Source of the DNA: Nitrospira defluvii
GTDB lineage: Bacteria; Nitrospirota; Nitrospiria; Nitrospirales; Nitrospiraceae
NCBI RefSeq assembly: GCF_905220995.1
Contig: NZ_CAJNBJ010000001.1
Coordinates: 434,001-498,000, forward strand
DNA: 64,000 nucleotides
Direction: 5' to 3'
Positions 62,337 to 64,000 of this stretch are shown here, piece by piece. Positions within the stretch are counted from its first letter, which is position 1, and each line of letters begins with the position of its first letter. Position numbers and translations under genes: made by a program. The notes beneath the pieces are model-generated. The model was not told the DNA's origin, ran no database searches, and was given only the letters and a program-made list of their open reading frames with translations.

Positions 62337-63587
62337 TTACTGATCACACCTGCGAAAGATCAGGCAGGCATTGACCCCGCCGAAACCGAATGAATTCGAA
62401 AGGGCCACCTGAATCTTGGCAGGACGCGCCTGATTGGGCACGTAATCAAGATCGCAGGCGGGATCGGGATGATCAAGATTGATGGTAGGAGGCAGGATAC
62501 CATGATGCAATGCAAGGATGCTGAACACGGCCTCAATCCCACCAGCCGCACCGAGCAAATGCCCTGTCATGGACTTCGTCGAACTGACGGGAATGCGGTA
62601 GGCCTGCTCTCCGAACACGTGTTTGATGGCCTTCGTTTCAATGGCATCCGCCATCGTCGAGGTACCATGCGCATTGATGTACCCGATGTCCGTTTTCGCG
62701 ACGCCGGCATCCTTCAACGCCATCTCCATGCAGCGCACGGCGCCTTCCCCTTCCTCGGGCGGCGCAGTGATATGGTAGGCATCACTGTTCATCGCGTAGC
62801 CGATCAGCTCGGCGTAGATGCGTGCTCCGCGCGCGCGCGCGTGCTCCAACTCTTCGAGGACCACCACTCCGGCGCCTTCGCCCAAGACGAATCCGTCACG
62901 GTCTTTATCGAAAGGTCGGCTGGCTTTGGTGGGTTCGCTGTTTCTGAAGGACAGCGCTTTGGCCGAAGCAAATCCTGCAACACCCAATGGAGTAATCGCC
63001 GCCTCCGCACCGCCGGCAATCATGACATCAGCGTCATTCCGTTGAATGAGCCGATAGGCATCACCGATGCAATGATTGCCCGTCGCGCAGGCCGTCACCG
63101 CACAGGAGTTCGGCCCTTTGGCACCGACCCGAATCGCCACTTGTCCTGAAGCGAGGTTGATGATCGTCATCGGAATAAAAAACGGTGAAACCCGTCCGGG
63201 CCCCTTCTCCTTCAACACATCGTGATAATGCTCGATGGACCCCAGCCCGCCGATACCTGACCCGATGTACACACCGACTCTCGTCGCCTCTTCCGGCGAC
63301 ACGGTGAGATTCGCGTCGTCCACCGCAAGCTGGCTGGCGCCAACCGCATAGTGGATAAAGGTATCCATCTTCTTGATTTCTTTTTTCTCGATGAACTGGG
63401 CCGGATCGAAGTCTTTGACCTGGCCGGCAATTTGCGCATCGTAACCAGTCGGGTCGAATCGCGTGATTCGGCCGATACCCGACTCACCGGCGCACAGCGC
63501 CTTCCAAGTCTTGTCTACTCCGGTGCCGAGCGGAGTCACCAGTCCGAGACCGGTTATCACGACACGTCTGACGGGTCGATCCTGCAT
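62337..63587 (-). CDS. fabF: 3-oxoacyl-[acyl-carrier-protein] synthase II
   Basis: Elongating condensing enzyme of type II fatty acid synthesis (416 residues). The catalytic cysteine is in [15 protein letters not shown] near residue 168 and the two histidines in [11 protein letters not shown] near 308 and [12 protein letters not shown] near 345. It begins [17 protein letters not shown] and ends with [13 protein letters not shown]. It is 12 bp downstream of acpP in a fabG-acpP-fabF-rnc run. Confidence 0.97.
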   Translation of the reverse strand: MQDRPVRRVVITGLGLVTPLGTGVDKTWKALCAGESGIGRITRFDPTGYDAQIAGQVKDFDPAQFIEKKEIKKMDTFIHYAVGASQLAVDDANLTVSPEEATRVGVYIGSGIGGLGSIEHYHDVLKEKGPGRVSPFFIPMTIINLASGQVAIRVGAKGPNSCAVTACATGNHCIGDAYRLIQRNDADVMIAGGAEAAITPLGVAGFASAKALSFRNSEPTKASRPFDKDRDGFVLGEGAGVVVLEELEHARARGARIYAELIGYAMNSDAYHITAPPEEGEGAVRCMEMALKDAGVAKTDIGYINAHGTSTMADAIETKAIKHVFGEQAYRIPVSSTKSMTGHLLGAAGGIEAVFSILALHHGILPPTINLDHPDPACDLDYVPNQARPAKIQVALSNSFGFGGVNACLIFRRCDQ

Positions 63588-63599
63588 AGATGCCGTCCG

Positions 63600-63833
63600 C
63601 TAGGCTTTCTCTTTAATGTAATCCAGCGCTTTGCCGACCGTGAGAATTTTCTCTGCATCCTCATCGGGAATTTCGATTTCAAACTCTTCCTCAAGCGCCA
63701 TCACTAGCTCCACCGTGTCGAGGGAATCCGCGCCCAAATCTTCGACGAAGTGCGCTTCCGGCGTCACCTCTTCTTCTTCAACGCCTAACTGTTCAGCAAT
63801 AATCTTCTTCACCCGTTCATCTACTGTTGCCAT
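63600..63833 (-). CDS. acpP: Acyl carrier protein
   Basis: 77-residue acidic four-helix carrier protein. The phosphopantetheine attachment serine is in [14 protein letters not shown] near residue 37. The ATG at 63831-63833 follows GGAGG at a slightly long distance. It is placed between fabG and fabF. Confidence 0.97.
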   Translation of the reverse strand: MATVDERVKKIIAEQLGVEEEEVTPEAHFVEDLGADSLDTVELVMALEEEFEIEIPDEDAEKILTVGKALDYIKEKA

Positions 63834-63934
63834 GGACTTGCCCACCTCCTTCCCCAATCGTACGTTGCGGCCATATTCTCCGCCGGGACACCCCGAACCC
63901 ACCGAAATCGATCCGGCTGCCCGACCCGACTACC

Positions 63935-64000
63935 TTATACCATGAGCATGCCGCCATTCACGTGCAACACCTGCCCCGTGATGTATGACGCGGCATCAGA
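63935..64000 (-). CDS. fabG: 3-oxoacyl-[acyl-carrier-protein] reductase, C-terminal end only
   Basis: The last 21 codons of a gene entering from the right edge. They read SDAASYITGQVLHVNGGM followed by a few residues and a TAA stop, the standard C-terminus of FabG (short-chain dehydrogenase). It is about 100 bp upstream of acpP on the same strand, matching the usual fabG-acpP-fabF order. Confidence 0.88.
   Translation of the reverse strand, partial: SDAASYITGQVLHVNGGMLMV

Overview
The window looks like a chromosome segment from a Nitrospira-type bacterium (phylum Nitrospirota). This assignment rests on gene content and remembered family knowledge, not on a database search. It carries a reductive TCA (rTCA) gene block: two-subunit ATP-citrate lyase, aconitase, a monomeric isocitrate dehydrogenase, a soluble-looking fumarate reductase/succinate dehydrogenase pair, succinyl-CoA ligase, and a five-subunit 2-oxoacid:ferredoxin oxidoreductase. 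It also has a System II cytochrome c maturation cluster and large hybrid histidine kinases. No nitrite oxidoreductase, tRNA, rRNA, CRISPR array, insertion sequence or prophage was seen.

Layout. 1-5 kb: the start of a Pit phosphate transporter with its DUF47 (PhoU-like) partner, fabH, a BamD-like lipoprotein and a geranylgeranyl-reductase-type flavoprotein. 4.6-9 kb: CcdA, two TlpA/ResA-type thioredoxins, CcsB and ResB (System II). 9.4-12 kb: metK and ahcY (SAM cycle), each followed by a hairpin terminator. 12-15 kb: a B12/radical SAM protein and an exported metallo-beta-lactamase-fold hydrolase. 15-27.5 kb: rTCA genes on the minus strand, in transcription order aclB, aclA, acn, icd, frdB, frdA, sucC, sucD. 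27.7-31.5 kb: mutM and small or regulatory genes, including an Rsm22-like methyltransferase. 31.5-35.7 kb: the oxidoreductase operon (beta, gamma, ferredoxin, fifth subunit, alpha). 36-37 kb: a free-standing MetV-like domain and queF.

37-46 kb and 53-59 kb are accessory sensory regions. The first has a cytosolic PAS hybrid kinase. It is followed by a tight three-gene operon of TonB-dependent receptor, periplasmic binding protein and transmembrane hybrid kinase, which resembles an outside-to-inside sensing relay. The second has a FIST sensor protein, a PAS/GAF hybrid kinase and a receiver-kinase whose ATPase domain is broken by a frameshift. Between them lie housekeeping genes (apaH, DUF309, panB, metF, folD), a beta-propeller protein and a Cys/His-rich protein.

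59-64 kb: a polysaccharide deacetylase of the exopolysaccharide/PEP-CTERM type, preceded by a clear sigma-54 promoter and an upstream palindrome that could be an activator site. Then come a secreted protein of unknown function, a periplasmic cyclophilin, and the core fatty-acid cluster rnc, fabF, acpP and fabG (cut by the window edge).

Functionally, the rTCA block and the 2-oxoacid oxidoreductase would fix CO2. MetF, FolD, MetK and AhcY supply one-carbon and methyl metabolism. The cytochrome cluster supports a c-type-rich respiratory chain. The sensory clusters probably tie extracellular compounds to behaviour or matrix production, although no output gene is visible next to them.
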